A DNA stretch of 64,000 nucleotides, taken from assembly GCF_036850765.1 (NCBI RefSeq), contig NC_089492.1, positions 203,204,276 through 203,268,275 of the forward strand, read 5' to 3'. Numbering within the stretch: the first letter of the stretch is position 1; every line of letters starts with the position of its first letter. Origin of the DNA: Saccopteryx bilineata (taxonomy: Eukaryota; Chordata; Mammalia; Chiroptera; Emballonuridae). Shown here one piece after another: positions 9,633 to 23,100 of this stretch. Position numbers and translations under genes: made by a program. Below the pieces are notes generated by a model. It made no database searches, was not told where the DNA came from, and worked only from the letters and a program-made list of their open reading frames with translations.

Positions 9633-11395
9633 CCATAAATTTTTTGACAGTAAAAATAACCTGATGGCTTTACTGGTGAGTTCTACCAAACATTTGACAA
9701 ATTAACACCAATTGTTAAACTTTTAAAAACAACTTAAGAGGGTATTCTTCCTAACTCGTTCTTTGAACTAGTATTATGTTGATACCAAAAACACTACAAG
9801 GAAAACTACAAACCAATATTCCTGGTGAATATCGATGCAAAAATCCTCAAGAAAACACTGGCAAACTGCATTTAGCAGCATATTAAGAGAAGCATAATCC
9901 ATAATACTGTATGACCAAGTGGGGTTTTTTTCTTGGAATACAGGATGTTACAACATACAAAAATTGATGAATGTAATACAATAAATTAATAGAATGAAGG
10001 AGGAAAAGCACACGATCATTATGCAGAGAACACATTTAGTAGAATTCAACACATTTCAAGGTAAAAATACGCAGTGAACTAGAAATAGAAGGAAACTATC
10101 TCAACACAGTAGAATTCATATATGAGAAGCCAAAAGCACACATCATAATGGTGAAAGATTGAAAGGTTTTTCTCTAGATTAAGGAACAAGACAAGTATCC
10201 CTGTTTTCACCACTTTTAGTATATATAACACAGTACTGAAAATTCTAGCCAGAGCAATTTGGGGGAAAAAAATCACTTAAATTGGAAAGCAAGAAGTAAA
10301 ATCATCGCTGTTCACAGATAACATGATTTATGTATAGAAAACTCTAAAAATTCCACAAAATTGGAAGTAATACATTTAGCAAAGTAGTAGGATACCTAGT
10401 CAACATGCAAAAAACAGTTACATTTCTATATATTCACAATAAACAGACAAATGGAAATTAAGAAAACAATTTCATTTACAATAGTGCCAAAAAATATCAT
10501 TTAGGAATTAATTTAACAAGGAGGTGAAAGACTTGTACAATAAAAACTACAAAACATTGATGAAAGAAATTTAATAAGCCATAAATAAATAGAAAGGCAT
10601 CTCATTTTTATGGATAAGAAGACAACATTGCTAACACTTCAATAATACTAGTTAAAGTGATTTACAAACTCAATTCAATCCTTATCACAATCCTAATTAC
10701 TTTTTTTGTAGAAATAGCAAAATTTGTCTTCAAATTCATGTGGAATCTCAATAGACCTTGATATCCAAAACAATCTCAAAAAGACGAACAAAGCTGAAGG
10801 ACTCACAATTCTTGATATCAAAACTCACAAAAGGTATAAATCTCTAGTAATCAATTATATTTTATGTAGTATTGACATAAAGACAGGCATATAGACCAAT
10901 GGAGTAGAACATCACCCCAGAAATAAACCCTTGCATGTTTATGTTCAAATGGTTTTCAACAAGTTACCAAAACCATTCAATGGGGAGGACAGTCTTATTA
11001 ACAAACAGTGCTAGAAAAATTATATATCCACATGCAAAAGATTGAAGTTGGACCTTACCTAATGCTATATACCAAAATTAACTCAAAATTTTTCCAAATT
11101 CTAAATATAAGACCTAAAATTATGAAACTCCTAGAAGAAATCATAGGGTAAAAATTTCACAGTATTGGATTTAGCAAGGATTTCTTGGATATGACACCAA
11201 AGCATTAGATACAAAAGATAGTATAGACAAACTAGACTTTATGAAATTAAAAAGTTATGTCAAGAGCACTATTACCAGAGTAAAACGGTAACTCAGATAA
11301 TGGGAGAAAGTATTTGAAAGTTATATATCTGAATAGGGATTAATATTCAGTAATATGGAGAACTCTCTATAACTCAACAACAATTCAATTATTTC

Positions 11396-13916
11396 AGATT
11401 AAACTCTTATTTTGAAAAAATAGTTCTGAAATACAGAGAAAGTTTAAGATTACAAAGAAATATCATGTACCTTTCACTTAGATTTACCCTGGTGATATTT
11501 TATGATATTTGCATTTTCTCTTTTTATTTTTTAATTTTATATATTTATATTTAAAGTCTATTTTATTGATCTACATTTTTAGTATGAAATACTAATCACT
11601 AATTGGCCTAAAATATAGGCTGATTTTGAAGTGTCTTCTACTATCAGTCTATACATATTAACTGCAAAATTCACAGTTCTTAAAATATACTAAGATGATG
11701 ATAAGGATGATGATTTCTAAGATACTGTAATATCCGTAATCTGAGAAAGGTCTAGTGGCTATGAAGGGTCACTAAACACATATCTGAACCACCCTGGAAT
11801 GTACTTAGAGAGAAAAATATTGTTCCCTTTAACGCTGTCTGAAGAGGATCCTCTAAATGCATTTTCTCTTTTTAAATAAATGTATTCTTTCCTTTATTTA
11901 CATTCTTATTCTGATTTTTTTGGGGGGGGGAGGTATATGTAGCAGAGGCTCTGACCCTTCACTACTTCATACCTCAGCGTATATCTCCTGAGACCCTTGA
12001 CATGCTCCTCCAATCTTTTCCTCTTGGAAGGGAACCTGCCTTCTCTGGATCTTCCTCCTTCCCTCATGGACACCTCTTCCTTCAGCTCAGGTTCCACCAC
12101 TTTAGTAAGTCTGTGCTCAGGAGGGGTGTCCTTGACCTCCCTGCTGAAATCTGCAGTGAACGATCTGGCTCTTTATCATTGCTGATCTCTCACCTCTCTG
12201 GATGCTCATCCCGTCGACCTGGCCTCTGAAACCCCAACTCTCCTAGGATGATCATGCCTTAGACTTCCTCAGATCTTTTTTTTTTTTTTTTTTTTTTTAC
12301 TATTCTTAAGGCTGAATTGCCAACTCAACGCATGATTCAATTACTGTCTATACACAGTTTTCTCTCAAACACATGTCACTCACATAGACCCTTTGCTTCA
12401 GAATAATTTCACCTTAACAGACATTGACTGAGTCCATTCTGTGTGCCCAGCATGGAGAGTAAGTGGAGAGCAAGCTTAGACTTTAGTGGAGATTATTAAA
12501 GGTGGAGAGGGAGCTGTGATCAGTGTTGTATTAACTGTCTGCATCTAGTTTGAGATAGTTGCCAGCAAACAATGGTAGCTGTTCTATTTTTTCCATCTTT
12601 TATACTATTAGAACACTTGCTCATTTGTTGTGTATATATTTTTTCCAGACTACTCATGATTATTTCAGTTTGCCTTGTGGATATGGTAATGTGATAACTT
12701 AAAGTTTATTATTTTTTGTTTTAAGTAAAAGGGCTGAACTCTTATTTAAGTGAAAGCCTATGCTAGTTTCCCTTCTCCTGTCTGCTCTTACTATAAGTAT
12801 GATGGCATGCCTTCTTAGACCTTGGGTTGCCTCACACTTGGCTGAGCATATGATATAAGGAAGGTTTCTGGGCACCAATCCTTTATGAAATAAATTTACC
12901 CTGCAAGTTCTGGACTACTAATCCTGGAATTTATGTAAGAGAGTAGTATAATTCTTTATGAACCATTTTTTTTGTTTCTCATAGCTAAACTTAATACTAC
13001 CTGATACAGCTACTGTAGTATAATTTTGTGGGCAGAAACCATAGTTTATAAATAATTTTATCCCAGGAAACAAGCAGAGTTTCAGGTGCATAATAGGTAC
13101 TCATTCAGTGTATTTAAATAAAGACAAGGAGTGAAAACATGAGGTCATACTATTCAAAACATACTAGGTGACCTGGAGCCCTTGATGAAAAACGGATCAT
13201 GCACTGTAAGAGCCTGGTCCAGAAACTGCTGGGTGGTATGTGGAATGAGGGCCTAACTGCAGAAATATAAGAAAACCCATCTCAGCACACTAATACATTA
13301 GAGAATGTATTGTTGGTATAGGATAGTCGATAGAAGCTCCTATACATTACTAATCTAGGAGTATGTGGAATAATCAGTGTTGCTGAGGAATATTATTCTG
13401 CCAGATAAATGATTGCAAAGCATGGTATGGCGACACAGATTTCCCCGATTTCAACTCTAAGATCTACCACTTATTCACATATAAATTCAAGCATATCGCT
13501 CAGTCTTTCTGAACTTCATTTACTACATATACAAAGTGGGTATAATAAACCCAAACTTGAAAGGTTCTTATAAATACCAGTGAGGTTAGCTTTGTAAAGC
13601 ATGTGTCACAGAGCTCAGCACAATGTAGATTCTCACTGGATGAAAAACATTGCTTGGATTTTATTTTTATTATGAAAGTAAAACTTTGGAGGCTGGTAAT
13701 ATCTGCTGTTTGATCTCTATCATCATAGTAGATTATGGTGGAGGAAGCCCTTTCCTCTGTGGTCTGCTAATGCTAACTTACATTCTGTGCCATAGGGAAG
13801 TACAGAAGTCCCACAGGCCCTCTGCTGATGTACACATTCTTTGATTAATCTTGAGGAAAAGAATGAGTTTGTTATCTTATTGCTACAGAGACACTCTTTT
13901 GGGGTTTCAGGTTGCC
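11396..13916. promoter_or_regulatory. 5' flank of the GBP gene, with an ISRE-like site and possible non-coding first exon
   Basis: The sequence has no coding exon. GBP genes typically start with a non-coding exon under an interferon-responsive promoter. AGTTTCCCTTCTCC at 12765-12778 resembles an interferon-stimulated response element with one mismatch. TATAAGG lies at about 12853-12859, and a GTAAGA donor-like site at 12935 could end a first exon. A T run sits near 12277-12298 and an L2-like 3' end near 13030-13125. All of this is suggestive only; transcript data would decide. Confidence 0.25.
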
Positions 13917-14106
13917 ATGGCATCTGGACCCATCATGTCGGTTCCCATGTGTTTGGTGGAAAACAAGAATGAGCAGATGTCGGTGAACAAGAAAGCATTA
14001 AAGATCCTTCACAAGATTTCTCAACAAGTGGTGGTTGTGGCCATTGTTGGGCTGTACCGAACAGGAAAATCCTATTTGATGAACTGTCTTGCAAGAGAAA
14101 AGAAGG
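13917..14106 (+). CDS. GBP6: GBP6 coding exon 1: start codon and P-loop
   Basis: Encodes residues 1-63 and the first base of codon 64. The exon begins at 13911 after TTTCAG; the ATG follows six bases later as GCCATGG. Contains [19 protein letters not shown] with the phosphate-binding R48, K51 and S52. Donor G/GTGAGT at 14107. An upstream in-frame ATG at 13863 lies before the acceptor and is intronic, so I do not use it. Confidence 0.95.
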
Positions 14107-17100
14107 GTGAGTGAAGTCCTGTGATAGAGGTGATTTGTTAACTCCAGCTGAATCTCAACTTCTCACGACTTGTCTATGGTCACATGAAAGGAGATTCTAA
14201 ATTTCTTATTAAACACATTAATAAATCTAATTCTCACCATTAAACTTGCAACTTGATTTTTGTTGTTCCTAATTCTCATTCCTATTGTTTTCACTTTCTA
14301 TAACAAAAATCTCCCATACTAGTGTTCTCAGAGCCATCTTTTCTAACCCACCAGGTATTGTACTTTTGAAATTATGTCTCCCCCATGAAATTTTGCTTTC
14401 TGTACTCTAATATTCTTATTAACTAATAAGATGATTGATAAATATCTATCATGTTAAATATTCTCCCTGGACGCCATATCTTATTATGACTATCACCCCA
14501 TTTTTTTCTTTTTATTCCTCTTCAAGCTAAAATATTTTATCTTAATTTTCTCTTTTTCACTTCTTCTCTTAACACCTCTCTCTGACTCCTCTCTGGTTCT
14601 AACCCTAACAGTCCACTGAATACTCTTGTTATATTTACCAATGACTTCCATTTTGTATGATTTAATAGATGTATCTTTGGACCCACCTTAGTTCCCTGTT
14701 TGACATCATATCTTCTGGTTGAATTCTTTCTGCTCCTTGAAATTCTTTTCTTCCTTCGCTTCTGAAGGACTACACTCTTTGGGGTTCCTTCCACCTCTGC
14801 GTTTAGTTCTCTTCAGCGTTTTTATCAGCAACTATTCATCCAGTCACCTTGGTACTGTGATCTTTTCTCTCCTCTATTCATACTTTCTCTATGTGGTCTC
14901 AACCAATCCTTGGATTAAATGTCACTTTTATCCCCATATCTCTGTAATTGATATTTCTTACCTTAACATCTCTTCTGATGTTCAGACTTACTATCAAATA
15001 ACCACTAATTTTCTTCTTTTTGAAAGTTGTCCACTTAAAATCATCATGTTCATAATAAAAGTCTAGATCAATCCCTACTTTGAGAAGAAAAATCTAACAA
15101 ACAGAAGAAACTAAACAAAATAGAAACATACTCATCATAATAGAGAACAGACTGACAGCTGTCAGAAGTGAAGAGTGTTTCAGGGCTGGGTGAAAAGGTG
15201 AATGGATTAAGAAAATAATAACAAAAATACCACTCATTAACATAGACAACAGTATGGCGATTAACAGAGGGAAAGGGGCTATGGTAGAAGAAGGTATAGG
15301 AGGATAAATTTGTGATAGAAGGAAACTTGACTTGGGGTGTTGAACATACAATACAATATATAGATGATGTGATGATGTATTATAGAACTATACACCTGAA
15401 ATTTATATAATTTTATTAACCAGTGTCATCCCAATAAATACAATAAAAAAGAAAAACAAGGAACAATACTGAAAAAAAATGATACAAAACAAAATAACAA
15501 CACACTTACTACTTTTCCAATCGTTTTTTTCCTATTTGGGTACCAATCTTCCAGTCTCAAGGTGCAAACCTTATATTCCTCACTTAGTTTATCGCCCAAC
15601 TCATACATCTGTCCTCTTGTTAGTCTTACTAAACATATCTCAAATCAGTCTCTTTCTCTACAATTTTATTTTAACATTTTTATTTATGATGGTAAGTCAG
15701 TGTCATCTTTACCTGAAATACTTTTTTTTCTTAAATGTCTTCCTTACTTTTACTTAACCGTAATAAATTCTCTTTAATACAACCAAGCAAGGTTTAATCT
15801 AGTTGCTTTTAATGCTTTCCTTAAGTTTGCATTATTCTTATACAAAATCTGTATTCCACAGTGGCCCTCTATGACTTAGTTTTTCCTATTTCTACAAACA
15901 CATCTTTAATATTATTTTTATCACTGGTTATGTTAAAGCCATACCAGCCTCCTTTTTACCTTTGCGAATTGCAAGTCCTTTCCTATGTCCAAGTCACTGC
16001 ACTTCTGGTTCACTCTGCCTGCAATGCTTGTTGCTCCTCCACCCAGCTAGCTCCTTTTAGTCTCTGCACAAATGTCAATTTCCAAAGAAATCTTCCTTGA
16101 CCATTTTGTCTCATGCTGCCTCTCCACTTAAATTTAACACAATATCACATAGTTTATGTATTTATATATATTTACTTGTTTATTTTTCACTTATATTAAA
16201 ATTAAAATCAGTGGAGGAGAAAACCTTACCTGGAGTCTTTGCTGACAAATTTGCAGCAACAAGTTTGTGTATAGAACATAGTAAGCATAAAATAAATGCT
16301 TCTTTCATGGAATAAGAGAAAAATAAATTAAAATGTTTATCTTTTAGCTCACTGTTATTTTTATGTGGCTTTGGCTGGCCTTCCTGAAAATTCTGATTAG
16401 AACACAGTACCTTGGTGTTGCAGAATATCTTTTAGGTAAACATATCCAAATTCTACAAAGCCCATGAGTATAGTTTGATGTAAGGAGAACCTGACACTGA
16501 GAATATAAAATAAGTCATGAGAAAAATAAAGGACAACATACTGAATTTCATAGGCAGAAAATGAGCAACATCAACCGCACATCAACACTTTTTCTATTTT
16601 GGTTCTCTGCAGGGCTCTGAGAAGTTCTGTTTTCTCCCAACATAGAAAATAATCAGAATAAATGTGATGTGATATTTCTCTTAAAGAGTGCCTTACTAGT
16701 TGTTGGGATCTCTTAAATTAGTTGTGAGTCACATCTTTAAAACAAGTAAGAGGTGAGATGTAACCACATTTTTAAGAAGGCTTATTTATTAATTGATTGA
16801 TTTATCTATTTATTATTATTTACCCATTTCTGTCTCTCCATAGACCAATCCATTAAGACCAGATTTCACCTGGATAACCCATTAACTGGTTGTAAATTAG
16901 CAAGGTCTTAGTGAGTACTGACAATAAGACTCCAAAGGGAAGGTATTTCTATCCATTTTAACAACTAATTTATCTCCAGGGCCTTGGAAGTATCCCCAAT
17001 GCCTAGAATATAATAGGTACTTAAATAATTATTGAATAAATTGTCTTGTTCATTCTTCAGACTATTGAAAGGTCTTGATCTAATTATAGTACACTCAACT

Positions 17101-20100
17101 AGCTTAACTTCTTCAGGGAGTCATGATCATTGAAAAGTTAAAAATAAATAAATAAAATTGGTGTGTGTGGGTGTGTGTGTGTGTGTGTGTGTGTGAGAAA
17201 GAATATGACCACTAAATGTATGAAGAGTTAGATGACACAAATTTTGACATCCTTGAAATGGAGAAAGCACTATGTTGTATCCTAGGGGATTTTTAACCCT
17301 TTATGTCTGACTATGTAGCCCATGGACTCCTTGGACTGTCTGTTGTCACTTTATGTTGCTTTTCCCGTCTCTTTTAGGTTTCCCTCTGGGCTCTACAGTG
17401 CAGTCTGAAACCAAGGGCATCTGGATGTGGTGTGTACCACACCCGTCCAAACCAAACCACACTCTGGTTCTTCTGGACACCGAGGGCCTGGGTGATGTGG
17501 AAAAGGTAAGACAAAAGGTCACAAACAGATCATTTTGATTCTAGATTTTCTCCTTATCTCTTTATGATCCTTTGTAGTTTAACTATTGTGATCTATTCTT
17601 GAAATGCTGAAATCCAACTATAATGAATGAGACAGCAGACTTTGGCCCTTTTGAAACTCATAATTAAGTTAGATTTTTTAAAAATGTGGTATATTAGGTA
17701 AGATGTTTTTGAGCACTGAAGTGAATAATTTTATATATCTTCTCTACCTGCCTTCTGCTCTGTGTCAGTCAGACCAAATAACTATTTATCGCAGTCTACT
17801 CTCATTTTGTTTCTGCAGGTTTTTCTACTTGCGTGCTTCTCTCGTTTCTTCATGTCCACATTCTACAAATCCTTTAACATTCAGAACAAAATGTTTTTCT
17901 AACTCCAGTATGTGCTGTTCCCTTTTGACAGATTCATTATTTTTATTTGATATAATGGCTATTGTTTTCACTCAGATTTGTTTTCAAACAAATGTTTGGT
18001 AATACCATTAGTCATCTCAAATGTAACAATTATCATATTCATTTTTGTTTCTCTATAACTAAGAAAAATATGTAACACTTAGTAATAGCTTATAAATACT
18101 TAATTTAATTGGCTTTATTTTAAGAGTTTGTTTGTGACTAGCATAGTAGATATTGTAGTTCAGTTTTTCTTAAATGAATGTACAGTGTCACTTATGAATA
18201 GCTAATTGTTCAAAATTATCTCATTTAATTCCATTCAAATAAAAAGGATACTTTGAGGAAAGTATTATTAGAATTCTTTTGTACATGAGGAAACTGAGGT
18301 CACAAGAAATGTTAATGTAATTGCCAAAGCTGAGATTTGCCTTTAATTCTGATTTTAAAGTTTTTTCTTTGTACCAAACACAATGATCTGAAATAAAAAA
18401 TAAAAAATAATTAAACAAATAACTGAATGAGTTTCTGAGGAGAAGACTTCTAAGTGTTTTTCAACATGTTTTCTAGGGCGATCCTAAGAATGACTCATGG
18501 ATCTTTGCCCTGGCTGTACTTCTGAGTAGCTGCTTTGTCTACAACAGCATGAGCACCATCAACCATGATGCCTTGGAGAAACTACAGTATCCTCCCAGTT
18601 TTACTGAGAAATTGATGGGAATGGAGATCAAGTTAAGTTCCCCTTCCCTGTGATTGAGTGGCCTTTGGTGGCACAGAGGGAACCCAGGGCAAATAATAAT
18701 GTTTATAATAATTTTTTTGAGGGAAATGTAGGAAGGGTGGGTAGGAAATTATTTTTCCTTAGCCAGGTCCTAGTTATGTGACAGAGCTCACAGAACTCAT
18801 CAGGGCAAAGTCCTCCCCCACCCAGCGTGAAGTAAAAGATTCCACAGATTTTGTGAGTTTCTTCCCAGACTTTATCTGGACTGTACGGGATTTCACCCTG
18901 GAGCTGAAGTTAAACGGTGACCCTATCACAGAAGATCAGTACCTGGAGAATGCCTTGAAGCTGATTCCAGGTAACAGAGCATGGCTGTGCAGTGGGTGGT
19001 CCAATAGAGGGTGGGAAGGAATAAACACTGTTTATTATCTCTAGGAGTTGCATATCTTAAGACTAGATCGAGCCCTAGGTTACTGGGACCTAGGTTGTTA
19101 TTCATTGGTAAGTTCTAATGACTATAGTTTCTTCATGTCCACATTCTACAAATCCTTTAACATTCAGAACAAAATGTTTTTCTAACTCCAGTATGTGCTG
19201 TTCCCTTTTGACAGATTCATTATTTTTATTTGATATAATGGCTATTGTTTTCACTCAGATTTGTTTTCAAACAAATGTTTGGTAATACCATTAGTCATCT
19301 CAAATGTAACAATTATCATATTCATTTTTGTTTCTCTATAACTAAGAAAAATATGTAACACTTAGTAATAGCTTATAAATACTTAATTTAATTGGCTTTA
19401 TTTTAAGAGTTTGTTTGTGACTAGCATAGTAGATATTGTAGTTCAGTTTTTCTTAAATGAATGTACAGTGTCACTTATGAATAGCTAATAAGCTCACCCA
19501 AGACGACTGGGGCTTAATGTAGAGTGAAATTATTCACAATAAAATTTTATCTAAGATAATTTATATTTCTTTCTTTCTTTTTCTTTCTTTCTTTCTTTCC
19601 CTCCCTTCCTCCCTCCCTCCCTCCCTTCCTTCCTTCCTTCCTTCCTTCCTTCCTTCCTTCCTTCCTTCCTTCCTTCCTTCCTTCCTTCCATTTCTTTCTT
19701 CCTCTTTCTTTCTTTCTTTCTCTCTCTCTCTCTCTCTCTCTCTTCTTTCTTTCTTTATTCTTTGTAAATAGGGATATAATTGACATACAACTTGGGTAGA
19801 ACTTTCACTGGCATGACCTCATGGTGGTCACAGGCTTCTCCATTACTGATAAGTTTCCTCAGATTTGGGGCAGCTCATACAATTCTCCTATCTTCTGTGC
19901 ATGGTGGCTCTCTCTGTGTTGTGCGAAAGCTGTTCAGTTGTCTATCAGCTATTTCTCAGGAATAATTGCTGTAAATGGAAGTGCACATTTACTGTGTTCA
20001 TACAGCTACATCTTTTTAGTTTCTTTGGTAAAAAGTTAGGTTATTTGAGTTTTTCTTGTTTATTGTGGGAAACATTTATCACTATGAACTTCTCTCTCAG

Positions 20101-23100
20101 AACAGCTTTTGATGAATCTCATGTTTTGGTATGTTATATGTCCATTTCCATTTTCATTTATTTCAAGGAACTTTTTAATTTCCTTTGATTTCTTCTTTGA
20201 CCCAGTTATTGGTTGTTCAGTAGCATATTGTTTAATCTCCCTGTTTGTGAGATTTTCAATTTTCTTCTTGTAATTGATTTTTTGTTGTTGTTGTTTTCTA
20301 CCATTGTGGACAAAAAGTTGCTTGATATGAACTCAATCTTTCTAAATTTATTAGGATTTTTTTGTGACCTAATCAATGGTAGATCCTAGAGAATCCATGT
20401 GTGCTTGAAAAGAACATGTGTCTGACATTTTTATATAAAATGTTCTGTATAGATCTGTTAAATTCATCTGATCTAATGTGTAATTTAAGGTGCTTTTTTC
20501 TCTATTGATTTTCTGTCTACATGAGCCATCCATTGATATAAGTGAGACATTCACATCATTACTGTTATTATATTGTTGCCTACTTCCTCCCTTTAGGTCA
20601 GTTCATAATAGCTTTATATATTTAAAAGCATGAGTAACTACAAATTTATATTCATCTGTTGTGTTGACCCCAACATGTAATGCCTGCCCGTTTTTATCTC
20701 TTATTACAGTCTTTGTCTGAAAGCCTATTTTGTCTAAGTATTGCTGCCTCCAATTTTTTGTTTTGTTTTGTTTTGTTTTTGTTTTTTTGTTTTCAGTTGC
20801 ATGGATTAACTTTTAATCATCCCTTCACTTTCAGCCTGTGGTACCCCTACATCTGAAGTATGTCTCTTGTAGGCAGCATATAGATGGGTCTTGCCTTTTT
20901 ATTCACTTAACAACTCTATTTCTTTTGACTGAAGAATTAGTCCATTTACATTTAAAGTATTATTGACAGATATGTACCTATTGCTATTTTGTTTATTTTA
21001 TTTTCTAGCCATTTTGTAGTTCCTCCCTTCCTTTCTTCTTTTCTTCCTTTCTTTCTTCTTTTCTTCCTTCCTTCTTTTGTGGTTTGATGACTTTCTTTAG
21101 AGACATGGTTGGATTCATTTCTCATTATCTTTTCTGTGTCTATTATAAGTTTTTGTTTTGTGATTACCGTAAGTTTGACCTACAAGAATATATTTATAAC
21201 AATCTGTTTTAAGCTGATAACAATTTCCATTTGAACACATTCTAAACTCTACATTTTTAGTCCCCCTACCCCCACTATGTTTTATATTTTTATACCACAT
21301 TTTAAATCTTTTTATCTTGAGTATGCCTTAATTATTATTGCCATATTTATTATTAATTGTTTCTTTAAGTTTCATACTTGCTTTGTGATTCAGTCACTAC
21401 CTCTACTATATAGTTACATTTACCAGTAATATTTATACTTTCATGTTTTCTTGTTACTAACTAGTACACTTTTTTTTCATCTTAAAGAATTTTATTTAAC
21501 ATTTCTTTTAAGGACAGTTTAATGGTGATGAACTCCTTTAGCTTTTGCTTGCCTGCAAAACTCTTATCTCTCCTTCAATTCTGAATGGTAAGTTACTGGG
21601 TAGAGTATTCTTGGCTGTATGTTATTGTCTTTCAGCACTTTGAATAAATCTTGATCCTGTTTTCTGGCCTGCAAAATTTCTGCTAAATAAATCTGCTTAC
21701 AGTTTTATAGGGGTTTTCCTATACATAACAAGTTGTTTTTTTCCAGCTGCTTTTAAAATTCTCTCCTTGTCTTTATCTTTTGATACTTTAATTATAATAT
21801 GTCTTAGTTTAAGTCTCTTTGGGTTCACCTTATTGGAACTCTCTGTGTTTCTTGGATCTGGAAGTCTGTTACCCTCCTCAGGTTAGGGAAGTTTTCAACC
21901 ATTTTTTTTCAAATTAGTTTTTTGTTCTTTTCTTTTTTCTTCATCTGAGATTTTTATATTGCAAATTTTAGTAAACTTAATGTTACCCCATAAATCTTTT
22001 AAATTATCTTCATATTTTTTTATTTAAAATATTATTTATATTTGTTTTTAAGTGAGGTTGACACACAATATTGTATTACTTTTAGGTGTGCAACATGATG
22101 ATATTATATTTATATATACCTTATAATGTGATCACCAAGATAGATCTAGTAACCAGATTGTTAGTTTTTATGTTAAGTTTTATTGGTTCCTTAAATATTT
22201 TGGATATTAACCCCTTATTGGGTATGTCATTTGAAATATCTTCTCCCATTCAATAGGCTGTCTTTTCATTTTGTTGATGGTTTCCTTTGCTGTAGAAAGG
22301 ATTTTAGTTTGATACAGGCCCATTTGTTTATTTTTGCTTTTGTTGCCTTTGCTTTTGGTGTTAAATCCAAAAAATAATTGTATCATGAACAACAGGACAC
22401 TGTCATGGTGTTTACTGACTGTATTTACTTGTAGGAGATTTATGGTTTCAGGTCTCACATTTAAGTCAGTTCGTTTTGAATATATTGTTATATATGTTGT
22501 AAGAAAGTTGTCAAAATTCTTTATATATATCCAGTTTTCCCAACACCAATTATTGAAGGGACTGTTATTTCCCCACTTTGTATTCTGGTTTCCCTTGTTG
22601 TAGATTAATTGTTTATATATCACTGTGGGTTTACTTCTGGGTTTTCTGTTCTGCATCATTGATCTATATATCTATTTTTATATCTATAACTTACTGTTTG
22701 ATTAATATAGCTTTATAATATAGTTTTAAATAAGGGAGTATGATACCTCCAAGTTTGTTTGTTTTTTTTCTCAAGATTGATTTGGCTGTTCTGGGTCTTT
22801 TGTGGTTACATATAGGTTTTAGAAATATTTGCTCTTGTTCTGTGAAAAAAAATGTTATTGACATTCATAGTGATTGCCTTAAATTGTAGGTTGTTTTGGC
22901 TAGTATGGATTTTTTAACAATATTGCTTTTTCCTATCAATAAGCATAATATATCTTTCTATTTATTTGTGTTTTCTTCAGTAATATCTTATATATTTTTT
23001 TAATAAATTCTTATTAATGGTAATGGGATGACATTAATAAATCAGGGTACATATATTCAAAGAAAACATGTCTAGGTTATTTTGTCATCAAATTATGTTG

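Larger units (their letters stand above)
6540..11395 (+). mobile_element. Old LINE-1, plus strand, broken by four SINEs
   Basis: Pieces at about 6540-7062, 7481-7762, 8149-8576, 8766-9246 and 9633-11395 follow the order of LINE-1 ORF2: an endonuclease-region match before the first SINE, then the GACTTCAATATCCCACT segment near 7710, the reverse-transcriptase region around 9780-10330 and the C-terminal region around 10440-11340 ending in an A+T-rich tail. Every frame contains many stops and indels. The insertion predates the SINEs that interrupt it. Confidence 0.7.

Noticed and set aside
13851..13916. Upstream ATG at 13863 as the GBP6 start (in-frame extension)
   Set aside because: It lies before the TTTCAG splice acceptor at 13910, so it is intronic; the ATG at 13917 has a better context and matches the family N-terminus.
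19547..19786. Minus-strand frame rich in RKEG repeats
   Set aside because: It is the translation of the CTTT/CTTCC microsatellite.
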